This document shows positions 5,904 to 7,952 of a DNA stretch of 7,952 bases, in pieces (position 1 is the stretch's first letter; each line of letters starts with the position of its first letter). Below the pieces are notes generated by a model. It saw nothing but the letters and a program-made list of their open reading frames with translations. It was not told where the DNA came from and searched no databases. The position numbers were made by a program, and so were the translations under genes. The stretch covers positions 1 through 7,952 of the forward strand of contig VERK01000096.1 in the NCBI GenBank assembly GCA_018882725.1. Reading direction: 5' to 3'. The DNA is from Actinomycetota bacterium. Its GTDB lineage: Bacteria > Actinomycetota > Acidimicrobiia > Acidimicrobiales > Ilumatobacteraceae.

Positions 5904-6880
5904 TTTTGATCGTCTCCGTGATGATGATGGTGATGATCGGACGAGGTCACGCGGCGGCCGCCGCTCCCGAGCGACACGTCGCCCACGAAGGCACGGTCGG
6001 TTCGATGCAAATGGAAACCCAAGTTCTCGTACATCGCGACGGCGGCCCGATTGGAGGCGTCGACGTAGAGCATGGCGGTGGTGATGCCGCGATCGGCGAT
6101 GCTCTGCAATCCCGACACCGTGAGTCCGCGTCCGAGACCGCGACCATGGAAGTCGGGATGCACCGCGATCACGTAGATCTCGCCCATGCTCGGACTCGTG
6201 TCGTGGTGGATCTTGGTCCAGCAGAAGCCGGCCAGTCGTCCATCGATCTCGTGGAGCAAGAAGCCGGCCGGATCGAACCAAGGCTGGGCCATGCGCGACG
6301 TCAGCGTGACGATGTCCCAGCCGCCTTGTTCGGGGTGATGGGCGAAGGCCGCGTTGTTGACCTCCAGCCACGCCTGCTCGTCCTGCCCCTTCACGAATGC
6401 GCGCACCGGAACGGCCGCCGACTGATCGGCGACGCTCAGAGGCAGCGAGCGCCGCATCTGGTGGAGGGTTCGCCCGGCGGTCAGCCCCACGGTGCGAGCG
6501 ACGGCCTCGTGAGCACTCGTGGGCTCGAACACCCACCAGTGCACGTGTCCACCGCCCGAACTCGCGACCTCGTCGAGAGCGGCTTCCAACAACTCGGGTC
6601 CGATCAGATTCATCTCGTAACGATGGTGAGGGTGGACGACGAGTTCGACGGAGTACGAGCCGTGGCCACGACTCACCTGTGCGTAGGCAACGGGGTGGTC
6701 GTGGCCGGGTTCCCACGCCACGAAGCCAGCGAATCCCTCGCGGCCTCCGTCCACCAAGTCGAGCCACAGATGATCGGACAACGGTCGATGTCCGTCGGCG
6801 CGTTCGGCGTCGCGGAGAAGATCGCGCACGATCGCGATGTCGTCGGGTTCCATCTGACGCTTGATGTCGAGGACCCGCAT
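5900..6880 (-). CDS. mshD: Mycothiol synthase MshD
   Basis: This 326-residue acetyltransferase performs the last step of mycothiol synthesis, acetylating Cys-GlcN-Ins with acetyl-CoA; mycothiol is the main redox thiol of actinobacteria. It has two tandem GNAT domains (about 1-150 and 155-300). The C-terminal, active one carries the family block NNAAFAHHPEQGGW (175-188), then WFDPAGF (201-207), GEIYVIAVHP (233-242) and the acetyl-CoA loop HGRGLGRG (245-252), ending in LYVDASNRAAVAMYENLGF (271-289). Family length is usually about 300-315; the extra tail holds six consecutive histidines (316-321). The ATG at 6880 is chosen because TAGGGT ends 6 nt upstream; Met10 is an alternative. First gene of the mshD-pepF-rlmN operon, divergent from nth. 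Confidence 0.95.
   Translation of the reverse strand: MRVLDIKRQMEPDDIAIVRDLLRDAERADGHRPLSDHLWLDLVDGGREGFAGFVAWEPGHDHPVAYAQVSRGHGSYSVELVVHPHHRYEMNLIGPELLEAALDEVASSGGGHVHWWVFEPTSAHEAVARTVGLTAGRTLHQMRRSLPLSVADQSAAVPVRAFVKGQDEQAWLEVNNAAFAHHPEQGGWDIVTLTSRMAQPWFDPAGFLLHEIDGRLAGFCWTKIHHDTSPSMGEIYVIAVHPDFHGRGLGRGLTVSGLQSIADRGITTAMLYVDASNRAAVAMYENLGFHLHRTDRAFVGDVSLGSGGRRVTSSDHHHHHHGDDQK
5913..5917 (-). promoter_or_regulatory. Ribosome binding site of pepF
   Basis: GGAGA on the minus strand lies 9 nt before the ATG at 5903, inside the last codons of mshD. It fixes the pepF start and shows that operon-internal genes here can use a Shine-Dalgarno sequence, unlike the first genes. Confidence 0.55.
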
Positions 6881-6886
6881 GGCCTC

Positions 6887-6892
6887 ACCCTA
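6887..6892 (-). promoter_or_regulatory. Putative -10 element (TAGGGT) of the mshD operon, leaderless start
   Basis: On the minus strand TAGGGT fits TANNNT and ends 6 nt before the mshD ATG at 6880. There is no Shine-Dalgarno sequence at a usable distance, so the transcript probably begins at the start codon. A -35 element is not obvious. The hexamer lies in one arm of the inverted repeat 6887-6914. Confidence 0.55.
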
Positions 6893-6908
6893 CCGTTCGA
6901 CCCCTGAG

Positions 6909-6914
6909 TAGGGT
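6909..6914 (+). promoter_or_regulatory. Putative -10 element (TAGGGT) of nth, leaderless start
   Basis: TAGGGT fits TANNNT and ends 7 nt before the ATG at 6922. The intervening bases include a short G-run (6917-6920) ending 1 nt before the ATG, too close for a Shine-Dalgarno role. The region where a -35 element would be expected (about 6886-6891) coincides with the -10 of the mshD promoter. Confidence 0.55.
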
Positions 6915-6921
6915 TCGGGGA

Positions 6922-7581
6922 ATGGCCGCTACGAAACGTCGCCCGAACGGCGCGGCCGATCGCACGGTCGAAGTGGCACGTCGTCTCGAGGGGCTCTATC
7001 CCGAAGCGATCTGCGAACTCGAACACCGCAACGCATACGAGTTGTTGGCGGCCACGATTCTCTCGGCGCAATGCACCGATGCCCGCGTCAACATGGTGAC
7101 TCCGTCGTTGTTCGCGAAGTACCCGTCGCCGTACGACCTGGCCGTGGCGAAACCGGGCGACGTCGAAAAGATCATCCGGTCGACTGGCTTCTATCAGAAC
7201 AAGACGAAGAGCCTGATCGGGATGGCTCAGGCGCTCATCGAACGTTTCGACGGTGAGGTCCCACACGATCTCGACGATCTGGTCACGATTCCCGGTGTCG
7301 GCCGCAAGACCGGCAACGTGGTTCGCAGTGTGGTGTTCGACCTTCCCGGTCTTCCAGTCGACACGCACGTGGGTCGTCTCTCCCGACGTCTCGGACTCAC
7401 ACGGCAAGACGATCCGGTGAAAGTGGAACTCGAACTCAACCGCTACTTGCCGGGAGAGGAGTGGGGTTCGTTCAGTCTGCGCTTGATCTTGCACGGTCGT
7501 CGCGTGTGCGACGCCCGCAAGCCGAGATGCGACGAGTGCACTCTGGCCGACATCTGCCCGTCGGCTGGCAAGGCTCGCTGA
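6922..7581 (+). CDS. nth: Endonuclease III (DNA glycosylase/AP lyase)
   Basis: This 219-residue base-excision repair enzyme removes oxidised pyrimidines and nicks the abasic site. The helix-hairpin-helix is VTIPGVGRKTGNVV (121-134) with the catalytic Lys129; the second catalytic residue is Asp147 in VDTHVGRLSRRLGL (146-159). The C-terminal 4Fe-4S cluster loop is complete with canonical spacing C-x6-C-x2-C-x5-C (Cys196, Cys203, Cys206, Cys212). The ILSAQCTDARVN stretch (46-57) is the usual Nth block. Length is normal. The start is the ATG at 6922, set by the TAGGGT promoter element 7 nt upstream. Divergent from mshD; the next gene on the right converges on it with a 22-bp gap. Confidence 0.97.
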   Translation: MAATKRRPNGAADRTVEVARRLEGLYPEAICELEHRNAYELLAATILSAQCTDARVNMVTPSLFAKYPSPYDLAVAKPGDVEKIIRSTGFYQNKTKSLIGMAQALIERFDGEVPHDLDDLVTIPGVGRKTGNVVRSVVFDLPGLPVDTHVGRLSRRLGLTRQDDPVKVELELNRYLPGEEWGSFSLRLILHGRRVCDARKPRCDECTLADICPSAGKAR

Positions 7582-7603
7582 CTCGCGCGCCGTTCGGCCG
7601 TGG

Positions 7604-7810
7604 TCAACTGGCGATGCGGCTGGCACGCGCCAGGGCGCGGTGAGCCGAACGCAGTGCTCGTTCGGCCTCGTGAATGGCCGACATGAGGTCTTCGAGGTGC
7701 TCGCCCAAGTTGGCCGAACCGAGTTCACGCACACGATCGAAGTATCGATCGGTTCCCTCGGCCATCACGGCGAGTTCGGCGGCAATGGTGGCGAGTTCGC
7801 GATGGGTCAC
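7604..7810 (-). CDS. Small helical protein of unknown function (68 aa)
   Basis: I do not recognise this protein. It starts at a GTG at 7810 with a clear -10 element (TAACGT) 6 nt upstream, which is the main reason to accept it as a real gene. The 68 residues are rich in Ala, Glu, Arg and Leu with almost no beta-formers or proline, and look like two amphipathic helices: about 3-32 and 36-65, the second with repeated A-L-R/A-H heptad-like spacing. There is no cysteine, signal peptide or membrane segment. It fills the space between nth and hisC, convergent with nth and divergent from hisC. It could be a small coiled-coil dimer. A chance open frame is possible but less likely given the promoter fit. 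Confidence 0.65.
   Translation of the reverse strand: MTHRELATIAAELAVMAEGTDRYFDRVRELGSANLGEHLEDLMSAIHEAERALRSAHRALARASRIAS
7644..7666. repeat. Perfect 8-bp inverted repeat (hairpin) inside the small gene, 3' of nth
   Basis: GCCGAACG (7644-7651) and CGTTCGGC (7659-7666) flank a 7-nt loop. The hairpin lies 62 bp after the nth stop, within the coding region of the convergent small gene. There is no T-tract, so it is not a classical intrinsic terminator, but it could mark or protect an nth 3' end. Confidence 0.4.
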
Positions 7811-7816
7811 GCAGCC

Positions 7817-7822
7817 ACGTTA
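7817..7822 (-). promoter_or_regulatory. Putative -10 element (TAACGT) of the 68-aa protein gene, leaderless start
   Basis: On the minus strand TAACGT fits TANNNT and ends 6 nt before the GTG at 7810. No Shine-Dalgarno sequence is seen. Confidence 0.5.
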
Positions 7823-7845
7823 GGTCCCGGTGCTGCGAACTCACT

Positions 7846-7873
7846 TCGACCCGTTCGGCCTGGTCGGTAGCCT
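7846..7873 (+). promoter_or_regulatory. Putative hisC promoter (TCGACC / TAGCCT), leaderless start
   Basis: TAGCCT (7868-7873) fits TANNNT and ends 6 nt before the GTG at 7880. TCGACC (7846-7851) matches four of six TTGACA positions with a 16-bp spacer. An ATG at 7875 reads straight into a stop after two codons and is not the start. No Shine-Dalgarno sequence is seen. Confidence 0.5.
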
Positions 7874-7879
7874 CATGGC

Positions 7880-7952
7880 GTGACGCGCCTCCCCGTTCGC
7901 GACGATTTGAAGGCCCTCGAGGGCTACCACTCGCCCCAAGTCGACGTCCGGG
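7880..7952 (+). CDS. hisC: Histidinol-phosphate aminotransferase HisC (partial, N-terminus only)
   Basis: Only the first 24 codons lie in the window, from a GTG at 7880. The peptide RLPVRDDLKALEGYHSPQVDVR matches the conserved beginning of actinobacterial HisC in order and spacing: RxPxRDDL, then a Y..PQ motif, then the strand leading to the family's LNTNEN block, which would come next. HisC is a PLP enzyme converting imidazole-acetol phosphate to histidinol phosphate in histidine synthesis. The PLP lysine lies outside. It has its own promoter-like sequence, so it may begin a his operon running to the right. With so few residues, another class I/II aminotransferase is possible but less likely. 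Confidence 0.8.
   Translation, partial: MTRLPVRDDLKALEGYHSPQVDVR

Larger units (their letters stand above)
6887..6914. repeat. Inverted repeat formed by two divergent -10 elements
   Basis: ACCCTAC (6887-6893) and GTAGGGT (6908-6914) are perfect 7-bp inverted arms around a 14-bp centre. Each arm contains the TAGGGT -10 hexamer of one divergent gene, mshD to the left and nth to the right. The symmetry could be just two identical promoters facing away from each other, or an operator for a dimeric regulator. Confidence 0.6.

Noticed and set aside
5904..6767. A long open extension of the pepF frame across mshD (total 891 residues)
   Set aside because: The added part is Arg/Ser-rich low-complexity sequence with no family motifs, typical of an out-of-frame shadow of mshD; pepF begins at the ATG at 5903 with its own ribosome site.
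5906..6907. A 333-residue plus-strand open frame opposite mshD
   Set aside because: It mirrors the strongly recognised mshD, has no domain, and arises from the high-GC codon bias that removes stops on the opposite strand.
7644..7666. Intrinsic terminator of nth
   Set aside because: The hairpin has no T-tract, lies 62 bp past the stop and is inside another coding region, so it is listed only as an inverted repeat.
7875..7883. ATG at 7875 as the start of hisC
   Set aside because: It meets a stop after two codons; the HisC peptide is read from the GTG at 7880.

Overview
The window is high-GC DNA with densely packed genes and looks like ordinary chromosome. A gene for mycothiol synthase (MshD), a thiol pathway of Actinomycetota, places it in that phylum. 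The compact, mixed operons and the apparently leaderless starts fit a lineage such as Acidimicrobiia/Ilumatobacter-like bacteria, but that finer placement is inference. I see no insertion sequence, phage, CRISPR, rRNA or tRNA signal.

Layout from left to right. (1) 1-538, minus: the N-terminal 179 residues of a lone ABC ATPase resembling the ModF/YlmA (COG1119) group. (2) 539-624: a divergent promoter region. (3) 625-3058, plus: a secreted coiled-coil M23 (LytM-type) peptidase. It is followed 20 bp later by a phosphotransferase (APH fold, ACAD10/11-kinase and LvaA-like), which overlaps by 4 nt a small DUF6285/LvaB-like partner gene. (4) 6880 down to 3040, minus: a tight operon mshD-pepF-rlmN joined by two 4-nt stop/start overlaps. 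It collides tail-to-tail with the plus-strand group in a 19-bp overlap of coding ends. (5) 6881-6921: a 41-bp divergent promoter region whose two -10 elements are the arms of an inverted repeat. (6) 6922-7581, plus: nth, endonuclease III. (7) 7604-7810, minus: a small helical protein I do not recognise. (8) 7811-7879: a divergent promoter region. (9) 7880 to the end, plus: the first 24 codons of hisC.

Functionally this is housekeeping: cell-wall remodelling, thiol-redox buffering, peptide turnover, rRNA/tRNA methylation, base-excision repair and histidine synthesis. The most interesting points are two. First, an LvaA/LvaB-like kinase pair, proposed to act on hydroxyacyl-CoA, sits without the dehydrogenases that usually accompany it. 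Second, there is a very regular start architecture: five separate genes have a TANNNT hexamer ending exactly 6 or 7 nt before the start codon and no usable Shine-Dalgarno sequence, as expected for leaderless mRNAs. Genes inside operons instead use overlaps, and two of the three have purine-rich ribosome binding sites. I did not find a convincing new defence or mobile system.
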